NCBI GenBank assembly: GCA_946894095.1
Contig: OX335644.1
Coordinates: forward strand, 26,641,595 to 26,705,594
Direction of reading: 5' to 3'
DNA: 64,000 nt
Source of the DNA: Incurvaria masculella
Taxonomy: Eukaryota > Arthropoda > Insecta > Lepidoptera > Incurvariidae
The translations under genes and the position numbers were made by a program. The notes beneath the pieces are model-generated. The model saw only the letters and a program-made list of their open reading frames with translations. It was not told where the DNA came from and made no database searches. This document shows positions 45,401 to 50,778 of this stretch, in pieces (positions within the stretch are counted from its first letter, which is position 1; every line of letters starts with the position of its first letter).

Positions 45401-46989
45401 GTTTGCAGGTGGGCCCCGAGGACGTTGATGCGTCGCTGCAGGAGGAGATCCAAGAGGAGTGCGGCAAGTACGGGCTCGTGCGGCGCGTCATCATCTACAA
45501 CGAGCGGCAGAGCGAGGAGCGGCCCGAGGACGTGCTCGTCAAGATCTTCGTTCAGTTCGAGAACATCAACGGTGAGTGGGCGACAATATAGCACTACGGA
45601 CTCACTGTTATACACGGTGTTAACCCAAGTAGGAGACATTCCCGAAAGGGGGTTATTAAGGGTCACATACTGATGCCGAAAAAGTAGGTTTTTTTTTTAT
45701 TTTGACCTTTTGTTTTAAAATTTTCGATTTGTAATACTAGTATGAAAACATAGTATTTCGTAATAGGAAATGTACTGCATTAACAAAAAGTTCTAAAGTA
45801 GAACATTTTTTTAAATAAATGTGAAAATTTACATTCGGATTGACGCAATAAAATTGGCGGCGGCGCGCAGTCAGCTGCGAGACAGCAAACGCCTGACCTT
45901 GGCAGTGGCGCGAACACATGGCGTGCTTACACCATTCCAAAGGGAAATGGTCGCTGAGGTTAAAGTTTGGATGAAATCTGCAATTTTTTTTACTATTTTG
46001 GATTTAATTTTTAAATACCACAAAATGATCAGTATACGAAATAGTTAAATAATCACAATAGGAATGTAGCGAAAAAAATTAACACCATGTATAAAGATCG
46101 CCAGTCCATATTCCAAGAGCCGAATATTCGATCCCAAAAATTACACTTTTTTATGGTTAACAATTTTATGGTTTTCAATTTACACCGTGATTGACTTTGT
46201 CGATCATATTTCTTATCTTTTTCTCATTATTTCAAAGTAAAACTTAAAACATATCTTCAGATTATTTTGCAGGTACATGGTGAGGTTTGAGTAAAATAAT
46301 TTTTCAGTATTTTTTGGATGAAACAATGTTGGCCGCCTCAGTTGACATTGTGTCTCCTTTCATTCTCAGTCTACAGATAAATGGGTCGATGGACGCGCTC
46401 CATGACACTGGCACATCGGAAAGAGCCCTACCCTAGCCTGGATCCAGTCTCAAGGAATAGGGCATCTTACTACTCGCGACGCTCGGTGGTCTGTTGGCAA
46501 GCTTGTGGCACTTAAACGATTGTCAAAGTAAACGGCAGCCCATCCCAGTTGAATTTGTCTCGTGACCTACTTAGTCAGTCCTTGTCTACCAAGCCGCAGA
46601 ATTTGGCTGAGACGTACTCTTCAACCTGTTCGAAAAGACATTGATTGCCAAAACGCATACTAATACACACCAGCGCTTTGATGGTGGAAGGGTACAATCA
46701 ATCTCCGGATTTTGCAACGTCATACCCTAGCACTAAACACACTTGATCTGTCACAGCCTGACAGACCAATGCCAAAGACAACTTTGTTCTTTTCACATGT
46801 TTAGGCAAAGGACCTTTCCATATAGTCGTCCTGCAAACCAATCACATATATTAAAGCTAACAAATCTTCAATACGACAGAGGCGGAGGCGGCGGTGGACG
46901 CGCTTAACGGCCGCTACTTCGGCGGTCGGACGGTGCGCGCCGTTGTCTACGACCAGGATCTGTTCGACCACGGCGACCTCAGCGGCTAG
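21467..46989 (+). CDS. hfp: Poly(U)-binding splicing factor half pint (PUF60), complete 15-exon gene
   Basis: Fifteen exons join in phase to 1965 nt (654 residues), or 1881 nt (626) if cassette exon 40503-40586 is skipped. The order is a short acidic amino end; the conserved helix [21 protein letters not shown]1 (about 125-200; RNP2 VYVGSI, RNP1 KGFAFVEY); RRM2 (about 223-298; [14 protein letters not shown]); an Ala/Pro/Met-rich linker; and a carboxy UHM domain (about 556-654) with RYF at 630-632 as its RxF motif. It matches recalled Drosophila Hfp/human PUF60 throughout. Hfp binds U-rich tracts and SF3b/U2AF ligand motifs in the nucleus, promoting weak 3' splice-site use. Introns are crowded with mobile elements. 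Convergent with ADAL. Confidence 0.95.
21773..22492. repeat. DNA element with long terminal inverted repeats (hfp intron 1)
   Basis: The left arm from 21773 (GTAGAGTGGATTTTTAGAAG, GGAACATGGGCGCGAAAAC) pairs with the right arm ending 22492 over at least 120 bp with few mismatches. The centre has no recognisable ORF. Confidence 0.8.
22726..22795 (+). CDS. hfp: hfp exon 2
   Basis: Acceptor ttccacag, donor GCAGCAG|gtgagt; 70 nt, phase 0 to 1. It encodes [20 protein letters not shown] and PAA. It splices in frame directly to 27142. Confidence 0.8.
23660..23935 (+). mobile_element. CR1/L2-like LINE fragment, ORF 3' end
   Basis: Encodes LRGHSKELN and [16 protein letters not shown] followed by a decayed tail, the LRGHSxKL ... 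FFxNRVVNxWN end of CR1-like reverse-transcriptase ORFs. Related 3' ends lie at 27590-28373, 30220-30420 and 38600-38780. Confidence 0.65.
24168..24465. repeat. Foldback element (hfp intron 2)
   Basis: GTCTGAGTTCTCACCTTAAT and TTGGCGTTTT at the left return inverted at the right (AAACGCCAATTTAGGTGACA, ACTGAGAC). About 300 bp. Confidence 0.65.
25063..25441. repeat. TTAA-flanked MITE family B, divergent copy 3
   Basis: Ends GGGCCCGTAAGCAATG ... TACGGGCCCACCTTAA. The interior carries the family signature (GATATTAGATACTAAATATC near the right, a GCATGTTTTTGTTTT run). Weaker match to 44771-45146 and 56699-57073. Confidence 0.6.
25685..26233. repeat. TTAA-flanked MITE family A, copy 2
   Basis: TTAAGGTGGCCCAACCCGGC ... 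GGGCCACCTTAA, about 545 bp, same interior landmarks as copy 1 in reverse orientation. Confidence 0.88.
26245..26450. other. CpG-rich block inside hfp intron 2
   Basis: CpG-dense sequence (GACGCGGCGACGGCGGCGGG then GAGGCGCGGCGCGGCGCGGC) stands out from the AT-rich intron. It has no recognised product. An ATG at 26403 opens only a short frame. It could be an alternative promoter/first exon or part of a mobile element. Confidence 0.35.
26518..26673. repeat. Palindromic MITE M1, copy 2
   Basis: Starts GATTGCACGAAGAGAAGG; interior palindrome AAACACGTCACTTTTAGTGA ... CAAAGTGACGTGTTT; ends TTTCGTGCACTCGGCCC. Confidence 0.8.
27142..27204 (+). CDS. hfp: hfp exon 3
   Basis: Acceptor cccttgcag, donor ACGG|gtgagt; 63 nt, phase 1 to 1. 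It encodes [20 protein letters not shown] then TG, which matches the P-LYD-KQTGDVKFG segment of Drosophila Hfp as recalled. Confidence 0.9.
27270..27580 (+). repeat. Repeat R1, 5' half
   Basis: CATAGACTTAGAATGTGAAGA, GAGTCAACTG, CAAGAATCAGTGGTT and CATGCTTTCCTTGATGAAAG parallel 1965-2290. The second half of the repeat resumes at 28380, so the LINE-derived segment 27590-28373 appears to sit inside one R1 copy. Confidence 0.6.
27590..28373. mobile_element. Cluster of CR1-like LINE 3' ends
   Basis: Three tails abut. 27590-27820 (plus) gives SNRVVDS then [10 protein letters not shown] in broken frames. 27837-28030 is antisense ([12 protein letters not shown] then FKNQLDHY). 28075-28373 (plus) gives [19 protein letters not shown] and FKNRLDNH then a 3' UTR with CGCATCAGCATATGCTGC and an (AAAT)n tail. 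These are 5'-truncated copies of one LINE lineage. Confidence 0.7.
28380..28560 (+). repeat. Repeat R1, 3' half
   Basis: GCATTTCACATTC, CTTGAGTTGAGGTCTCACTA, CACACTTTGTTCGTC and AAGCACAGCGCG match 2285-2450. Confidence 0.6.
28735..29088 (-). repeat. tRNA-headed SINE, antisense, next to hfp exon 4
   Basis: The most complete SINE in the window. On the minus strand it has a tRNA-like head with B box GGTTCAAATCC, then ATGCATTTCTTTAGAATGAG, GGCCCACCCGGGTCGGTACC, GCAATTAAAAATTGTCCGTG, and the tail GCCATCCATGTCCAGTCACA. The head points toward the exon and ends about 42 nt before its acceptor. Confidence 0.8.
29131..29350 (+). CDS. hfp: hfp exon 4
   Basis: Acceptor ccctggcag, donor TGTGCAG|gtcggt; 220 nt. 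It encodes [40 protein letters not shown] and a Gln-rich stretch to LALMCR, just before RRM1. This is the signature helix of PUF60/Hfp. Confidence 0.96.
29440..29760 (-). mobile_element. LINE 3' UTR-like fragment
   Basis: GAACGAGCAGCCAAAGCTGG and CTAGCAGCTTAAAGCTGATG are the antisense of the CR1-like tail seen near 28330, 31400 and 39210. A TTATTATTATTA run lies at 29638-29652. Confidence 0.5.
29765..30180. repeat. Repeat F, full copy
   Basis: AACTCAAAGCTTATTGAAGG ... GTATCTGACAGCCTAGACAG ... CGCTTAGACGCCACCTGT. The whole 415 bp is the inverse of 58340-58735. Confidence 0.75.
30220..30420 (-). mobile_element. CR1-like LINE 3' ORF fragment, antisense
   Basis: The minus strand reads [18 protein letters not shown] then KKQLDN, the same WNxLPxEVV-A-S-N-FK--LD tail as elsewhere in the window. 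Confidence 0.65.
30545..30870. other. CpG-rich block in hfp intron 4 with paired CCAAT boxes
   Basis: A GC-rich island with two CCAAT motifs about 30 bp apart (30793 and 30825). On the minus strand a 62-codon open stretch (30739-30551; [20 protein letters not shown]) has codon use closer to the real exons than to the introns, but matches nothing I know. It may be a promoter with a first exon, or a mobile-element remnant. Confidence 0.35.
31070..31350 (-). mobile_element. LINE ORF fragment, antisense
   Basis: The minus strand reads [40 protein letters not shown] then [15 protein letters not shown]. The pattern VPIVxSxxGxVxKNL ... QKAVLLxTxRIVRKFL is the carboxy end of a class of insect LINE ORFs. 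It ends in a frame-breaking tail. Confidence 0.6.
31366..31396. repeat. (ATT)n microsatellite
   Basis: About ten tandem ATT units. Confidence 0.9.
31397..31690. repeat. Repeat D copy with LINE-tail start
   Basis: CTAGCAGCTATAAGCTGATG, later TTTAGTGCAACAAAAGTTCG, AATTCGTAAGCGAACAAAC, ACTAACTCGTGGCTACGC. Related copies lie at 39190-39560, 48735-48905 and 58800-58990. Confidence 0.6.
31950..32115 (-). repeat. SINE body fragment, antisense
   Basis: TTCTAGGTGCCATGCCAGGA, CATTGAACTGGTCC and TCATTGTCGCTTTGACCAT match the SINE body. Confidence 0.55.
32237..33290 (+). repeat. 5S-headed SINE, copy 2, split by insertions
   Basis: The head (32237-32375) has GCCCAGTGACGCCACACC and GGTTGGGTGACTG. About 180 bp of unrelated sequence follows. 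The SINE piece GTGGTAGGGTTAATCCCA lies at 32555-32573. MITE A copy 3 then interrupts. The SINE resumes at 33124 (AGCCAAAGCGGCAAT, CCTGGCATGGTATCTAG, GCCATTCATGTTCAGTTG). Confidence 0.6.
32574..33123. repeat. TTAA-flanked MITE family A, copy 3
   Basis: TTAAGGTGGCCCAACCCGGC ... GGGCCACCTTAA, 550 bp, inside the 5S-headed SINE. Confidence 0.88.
33362..33565 (+). CDS. hfp: hfp exon 5 (RRM1)
   Basis: Acceptor ccctcgcag, donor GGACG|gtgagt; 204 nt. It encodes [39 protein letters not shown] and [23 protein letters not shown]2 and RNP1 of RRM1. Confidence 0.97.
33570..33735. repeat. Repeat inverted relative to 46660-46835
   Basis: GCAGGACGACTGTATGGAAA and GGTCCTTTGCCT here reappear as the reverse complement at 46800-46835, with GATCTGTCA and GTGTGTGCTAGCA partners further out. 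One copy follows exon 5 and the other precedes exon 15. Confidence 0.55.
34574..34714 (+). CDS. hfp: hfp exon 6 (inter-RRM linker, start of RRM2)
   Basis: Acceptor tttccag, donor AAGAA|gtgagt; 141 nt. It encodes [20 protein letters not shown] and [18 protein letters not shown]. Confidence 0.96.
34813..37209. mobile_element. DNA transposon with AAAT target duplication, decayed ORF (Sola-like?)
   Basis: The 2397-bp element has 25-bp identical inverted ends beginning GGGTCATTCTCACAAAAGTG. AAAT lies directly outside both (34809-34812 and 37210-37213), a 4-bp target duplication. Inside are clusters of CATTTTCCTG-type motifs (near 35195, 35541, 36837, 37000-37030) on both strands. A broken plus-strand coding region (about 36050-36750) reads [30 protein letters not shown] then TPPDSDPEN, and later [17 protein letters not shown]. 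This basic, TPPDSD-containing protein type recurs in arthropod elements I cannot name. 4-bp duplications are known for Sola transposons, but this placement is a guess. Confidence 0.75.
37630..37920 (+). mobile_element. RTE-like LINE fragment abutting hfp exon 7
   Basis: The plus strand reads [12 protein letters not shown]-type [20 protein letters not shown] and [15 protein letters not shown] then [12 protein letters not shown] in lightly broken frames, the penultimate region of RTE-type ORFs. It ends about 24 nt before the exon 7 acceptor. Confidence 0.7.
37944..38105 (+). CDS. hfp: hfp exon 7 (RRM2)
   Basis: Acceptor tacacag, donor CTCAG|gtgggc; 162 nt. It encodes [40 protein letters not shown] and [15 protein letters not shown]1 and the carboxy helix of RRM2. 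Confidence 0.97.
38195..38595 (-). repeat. tRNA-headed SINE, antisense
   Basis: CATGGATGGCTAATACCACA at the left, GGTGCCATGCGAGGACCTTC, a duplicated TTTCTATAGATTCCGAAC, and a tRNA-like head GGGATATGAACCCAGACCTC at the right. About 400 bp. Confidence 0.75.
38600..38780 (+). mobile_element. CR1-like LINE 3' fragment
   Basis: Reads [20 protein letters not shown] then NLDGYLKK, the usual tail. Confidence 0.6.
38912..39057 (+). CDS. hfp: hfp exon 8 (end of RRM2, Ala-rich linker)
   Basis: Acceptor ttctgcag, donor GCTCG|gtgagc; 146 nt. It encodes [40 protein letters not shown] and VASNAVAL, matching Hfp closely. Confidence 0.96.
39190..39560. repeat. Repeat D with LINE-tail start
   Basis: GAACGAGCAGCCTAAGCTGA, AATGACACATAAGAACTTCA, TAGTGCAACGAACATTC, AATTCGTAAGCG and ACTAACTCATGGCCACGC; same order as 31397-31690 and 48735-48905. 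Confidence 0.6.
39894..39980 (+). CDS. hfp: hfp exon 9 (linker)
   Basis: Acceptor gtcaccag, donor CACACCA|gtgcgt; 87 nt, phase 1 to 1. It encodes [20 protein letters not shown] then AAMPPSLHT. The linker is poorly conserved, so the call rests on phase, splice sites and composition. Confidence 0.85.
40503..40586 (+). CDS. hfp: hfp cassette exon A (duplicate of start of exon B)
   Basis: Acceptor ctttacag, donor GCGA|gtgagt; 84 nt, phase 1 at both ends, so it can be included or skipped without changing frame. It encodes [20 protein letters not shown] then LPHMANA. Exon B 314 bp downstream starts with the same 22 residues, but 13 of those 22 codons differ at the third base. Its wobble positions are richer in A than those of B. 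Whether both appear in one transcript is unknown. Confidence 0.8.
40646..40716 (-). repeat. tRNA-like sequence between the duplicate exons
   Basis: On the minus strand TAGCTGGTAGAGCAGTGGAC resembles an A box with D stem, and GTAGGTTCAAAT lies at box-B spacing. The stems do not fold cleanly and no acceptor stem was found, so this is a tRNA-derived SINE head or pseudogene, not a functional tRNA. Confidence 0.45.
40900..41099 (+). CDS. hfp: hfp exon B (Pro/Met-rich linker)
   Basis: Acceptor catttcag, donor GTCAAC|gtgagt; 200 nt, phase 1 to 0. It encodes [20 protein letters not shown], then [40 protein letters not shown] and APITVN. It fits in frame after exon 9 or after exon A. GC-rich wobble positions. 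Confidence 0.9.
41131..41223 (+). pseudogene. Degenerate copy of the 3' half of hfp exon B
   Basis: AATGTCCTCCCAGCCATGCC onward encodes [20 protein letters not shown] then PVP and a TAG. It aligns with [20 protein letters not shown] in exon B. A 2-nt length difference just upstream breaks the frame and no splice sites fit. It lies 32 nt past the exon B donor. Confidence 0.75.
41563..41684 (+). CDS. hfp: hfp exon 12 (Ala-rich linker)
   Basis: Acceptor gtctgcag, donor CACCCAG|gtactc; 122 nt, phase 0 to 2. It encodes [20 protein letters not shown] and an Ala/Pro/Ser run. GC-rich. Confidence 0.88.
41796..41951. repeat. Palindromic MITE M1, copy 3
   Basis: GATTGCACGAAGAGACGGCC ... TTTCGTGCACTCGGCCC, with an inner palindrome around AACACGTCACTTTTAGTG. 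Confidence 0.82.
42278..42562 (+). repeat. Lepidopteran GGGTTCCG repeat, copy 1
   Basis: CTGGCCAAGTGCGAGTCGGA, AAGGGTTCCGTACC, TGTTGTTATAGCGGCAAAAT, GACAGACGGACAGACGGACA and TTTGGGTACGGAACCCTAAA in order. The family is abundant in moths and butterflies as I recall; its class is not settled here. Confidence 0.8.
43162..43333 (+). CDS. hfp: hfp exon 13 (pre-UHM helix)
   Basis: Acceptor tatttgcag, donor AACATG|gtgagt; 172 nt. It encodes [20 protein letters not shown] then [16 protein letters not shown]; the last strand opens the UHM domain. Matches the LQQQENMSIKGQSAR-LVMQ segment of Drosophila Hfp as recalled. Confidence 0.96.
43371..43520. repeat. Palindromic element with 27-bp perfect arms (hfp intron 13)
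   Basis: GTTACGGCTTTTCACGCGGC ... GCCGCGTGAAAAGCCGTAAC. The 27-bp arms are perfect and pairing extends a few bases outward with mismatches. The loop is about 85 bp. It starts 38 nt after the exon 13 donor. Confidence 0.85.
44225..44774. repeat. TTAA-flanked MITE family A, copy 4
   Basis: TTAAGGTGGCCCAACCCGCC ... GGGCCGCCTTAA. Its right TTAA is also the left TTAA of the family B element that follows. Confidence 0.88.
44771..45146. repeat. TTAA-flanked MITE family B, copy 1
   Basis: TTAAGAACGGCCCGTAAGCT ... GCTTACGGGCCGACCTTAA, with GTATGG/CCATAC-type inner palindrome segments. Near-identical to 56699-57073. Confidence 0.85.
45225..45387 (-). repeat. tRNA-headed SINE, antisense, next to hfp exon 14
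   Basis: GATTCCGAACCATGGAATAC, TTATCCAACTGAGAAAGAG and GGGATTTGATCCCATGACCT (antisense box B), ending GTGGAGCCGCTCAA about 22 nt before the exon 14 acceptor. Confidence 0.75.
45409..45571 (+). CDS. hfp: hfp exon 14 (UHM)
   Basis: Acceptor gtttgcag, donor AACG|gtgagt; 163 nt. It encodes [40 protein letters not shown] and [15 protein letters not shown]: the acidic helix and central strands of the U2AF-homology motif. Confidence 0.97.
46190..46400 (-). repeat. Repeat R1-like fragment
   Basis: ATTTCAAAGTAAAACTTAAA and CATTCTCAGTC plus GATAAATGGGTCGATGG resemble the first half of R1 in inverse orientation. Weak. Confidence 0.4.
46880..46989 (+). CDS. hfp: hfp exon 15 (UHM carboxy end, stop)
   Basis: Acceptor atacgacag, 110 nt to TAG at 46987-46989. 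It encodes [20 protein letters not shown] then [19 protein letters not shown] is the RxF motif that binds tryptophan-containing ligand motifs of splicing factors. The end -GDLSG is as in Drosophila Hfp. Confidence 0.97.
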
Positions 46990-48435
46990 CCGGCGGAGCC
47001 GCCGCGCCGGCCGGGCGCCACCTCGGCGGGACACAGGAAGTGAACTGGACATTGCGGTGCTGTGTGATCGTTGAGTCAATGTTTACTGGGTGCCATTTTG
47101 ATTTGAAGATGAATGATACGAAATTGTACTTTATTGCAGTGGCTAAGGTCTTAAATTACTTCGGAAATATTACATTGGCAATCCTAGTATATCCTATCTA
47201 AGTTTTAGCATGAAGCTGGGTGGGTCTCTTATGTTTTTTGTTTGCCGAACACTCAATTCACACCCTCTTTTGTTTCACAAAACCATCTTCAGTTTTTTTT
47301 CTAACAAGACTACAGTCGAAGGAGACTTAGTCTAAAGGATTTTTAATTTAAGAAGCAACCATGTCTCCCGATGTGCATTAAATTTTTATCCATACTTTGT
47401 GGTCAAAGTTAGATAAAAAGTATATTTTAAGGCCGCATGGAAAATGGTGAAGCTATGGTGGACATACCATTGTATGGGACGATGTTATGAATCAACCCCG
47501 AAATTCCTCGTCTATGAATCAAAATGGCCATTATTATAAACGTGATCAACTAGACATTTTTCTAGCAGCTGCAACATGACTCGGATGTTTCATTGATGTG
47601 AGATTCTCCACCGTTGGAGAATTAACGTTTGACGTGAATTTATTTATGTACATATGTTTTAGATAATTACGACTGCTGTATTGAAAAAGGGAGATGTGAC
47701 CTCTCTGAATCTGATATAAAAATAGTTGTATTTAGTGCATTGGATAGTTTTAAGTTAGAACTTAGTTTTTTATATTGTATGCTTCCGGGACACAAGTCCC
47801 TTCCCCATACAGGTTGTTATCTACACCAATAGGGGAGGCCAGTCCAATCTTGTCATAGATGGCGCGGTCAGCTGATTTTTGTGACTTTACGCAAAAAACA
47901 CTCTTTAGGTGTTGTAGTTATGTCAGAACTTATAGGCATTTGTGTATCACAGAGCCATCTACCGACATTGTTACGACACTGAGGATAAAATTTTCAAAAA
48001 GTAATGTTTTTTAAGAGCCTTTATAAAACGATGCTATTAAAAATGAACAGAATTGCACCAAGATACATATTTAACCCATTGTCCATGTATTTAAATAGGC
48101 TCTAAATTACATGCAGAAAATGCCTCAATATTAAGGAAACCAGAGGAAAAAAAAAGGTGAGCTATGCTAGCACCACTTTGACAATGCCTTCCCTGTATAT
48201 ATGTTATGCTATTTGGTAAACTGAATGTATGGCGCACCGACTTGCAGATGAAACGTATCCTTAATATTATCTATTAGGGCTGATATTCGCTTGTGACTGT
48301 TGTTAAGAGTTTTTTTTGTTTAAAATGAGATGTCACTCCGAATGCGATGAACTTAAAATCTGAATTCATTAAATGTTTTGTCTCCATGTATGTATCGAAG
48401 ACATATGTTGAAATAAAACTAGTTTATTAAATAAA
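46990..48435 (+). other. hfp 3' UTR with polyadenylation signals
   Basis: A long AT-rich untranslated stretch. AATAAA occurs at 48412-48417 and 48430-48435, the likely transcript end. No repeats were recognised inside, in contrast to the introns. Confidence 0.55.
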
Positions 48436-48469
48436 AAATGCTTTTATTTTCGCTTGAAAGCCTCATGTT

Positions 48470-48625
48470 CAGTGGGTCTACTCGTGAAGCGAATACGAGA
48501 AGTTCTCACAACAAATATCTGCGAGAACATGTCATCAACATTTTTTCAATATGGAGTTTGATAACTACTCCCAGGTATTCCTTGAGAACTTTTCGTGTCG
48601 GCTTCACGAGAGCCTATGAGGATCA
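48470..48625. repeat. Palindromic element after hfp
   Basis: GTCTACTCGTGAAGCGAATA and CGAGAAGTTCTCA pair with TGAGAACTTTTCGTG and CGGCTTCACGAGAGC. Related to the palindromes at 20655-21049. Confidence 0.6.
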
Positions 48626-48734
48626 CTTGTCAACATTGAGTAAGGAAATGGGAGTGGCGATCGAATATCATCCGTATAGCTCTTTTTAGTGATAACACAT
48701 ACAACGACAGTAGCGTTGGCCAGTCAACTTACGA

Positions 48735-48905
48735 ATTGATTTACTGACGTTCTCGAGTTCCAGTGATACGTAAGAACTGCACATAAACCCTTTTAGTGCA
48801 ACGAACATTTGATGTTGAGCGTTCTGAATTCATAAATGAACAGACTACCATTAGTGCATTTTCACAACATGGCTACGCTTCCGCCATACAAAAGGTTTCA
48901 GTCAC
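48735..48905. repeat. Repeat D fragment
   Basis: TCGAGTTCCAGTGATACGTA, TTTTAGTGCAACGAACATTT and CATGGCTACGCTTCCGCC. Confidence 0.6.
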
Positions 48906-49664
48906 TTCCAGTGTAATACGTGGCTATTAAAGTCATACATCTCTATGTATCTGTTCTTCCATTATGAGTGTTACGCACCTGAAATGAGAATGCCCAAATC
49001 CAGCCCCCTAGATATGGGCCCCCACCATATATGCCTTTAGCATTTTGTGCTACAGACACCAGAGAGCTCAGCGTGGAGCAAAATGCTCCAGTTCAAAAGC
49101 ATTAAAAATGGACAGATTTAAATGTCTTTGGTATTTCATAATCCTTCACATTGGTCCTAGGGTTCATTTAATTTAGGCCTTTTTTTCGCCTTTTTTTACT
49201 TCTTCAAGGATCTCTGGTGGCTGAACACATTCGTAACCTCAAAACCGCATTTTGTCAATAACTTTAAAATAGCAATGAATTGGGTCTTCAAAATGTATGT
49301 TTCGAAAAGTTATATTATAAATTATAACCACTGTTGGGCAGATGGACACAAACATTTTTGAGGGGCCCAAAATGTATGGAGCAATGGGCATACTCCTTTA
49401 AAATAAAATTATTCTTTACGAATTCTGATGATTTTGTTGTTTTCGAAACCTAAGCACTCGAGAATGAGTTCTGGCCGGGTTTTCGAGCGTTAAAACATAG
49501 ATGAACGAAGACCTAGATGTTTCACTAATAGGTCAATGCCGAAGGGACGAACAATAGATGGTGCAACTTCATGGATACACGCATACGACTATAGAAATAG
49601 GATGGCGCCACTTTTGTACCTAGAACTTGCAAAAAAGCCAACGCTGTACAAATATAGGATTTAT
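48906..49664. other. Intergenic stretch, nothing recognised
   Basis: No coding region or repeat partner in the window was recognised. Confidence 0.4.
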
Positions 49665-50550
49665 TCATAGATTATTACTCCAAGAACTTTAGCCTTAATT
49701 CAGCACTTACAAAAACATTAAATCCGAAATGCATTTTTTTTTATCATAAACGTAGTATTTCTTGTGGACGTGTGTACATTAAGTTTGCAACATTTTGGGG
49801 GGTCCGGAAGATAGAAATAAAATATGAAATATGTTTAAAAAATGATGTCTCCTAAACAAATATTTAGAAATGTTATTTAAAAATGTTATATGTTAGCTAA
49901 TTTTAGGCGTAATATTACTGTGAATTTGCAACAATTTCTTATTTACGGAACTGTGGAAATATTTTTTTTTTGTACTATTTTCATAATATCTGCAAAGCAA
50001 ATAATGGAAATTCTATTTTATTTTCTGAAATTGGAAACTGACCGCTAACTCTATATTTTGTGAAATTTGTAAAATGTTGCAAATATTAGAAGCACATTTT
50101 TTTTCATTTATAATTTTTACATTCACACAAAAGCTAAACAAAAAATTCGAAATACGTAAAAAATCATTCGTGGTATAGTTTTTAAAGAATTTAATTTTCT
50201 TTTACATATTCTAGAAAGAAATATTATAGCAATAGCAAGTTAGGTTCGCGGCAGATTTTTTTTAGTAAAAACATTTTTTTAAATACATTTCCGTAATTAC
50301 AAAATTGTTGCAAATTCACAGTTACATTACGCCTTAAAAGACTTAACATATAATTTTTTTAATACCGTTTCTAAATATTTGTTTAGGAGATATATATTTT
50401 TTAATACATTTTAATATTTTTTTCTATCTTACGGGCCCCGCTAAACGTTGCAAACTTAATGTAAGCATATAAACATGAAATTATATATTTCTGAGAAAAA
50501 AAAATCATTTCGGATTTCATGTGCTTCTCAAACCGTATCTATCCCGGTCT
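49665..50550. repeat. Foldback element H, copy 2
   Basis: Starts near ATTACTCCAAGAACTTTAGC and ends CTCAAACCGTATCTATCCCG. Nearly identical to 9774-10645, with small indels. Same mirrored halves. Confidence 0.82.
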
Positions 50551-50778
50551 ATATTAATACAATTTTGTTTCAAAGTTGGGAAATATACAATATTGAATCG
50601 ATTCACTTATATTTTGACAACCCTTGAAATTAAACGACTTTTTAATAGATTTAAAGCAGTGAGCCTGATAGCAGCGCCATCTCTTAGTACAAACACTCTT
50701 TTTGTTGTGATCGATTGCATATGTTACTATCTTAGTTATATGTTTATTGCAATAGAGGGCCGGTTTGCTTAACACATA

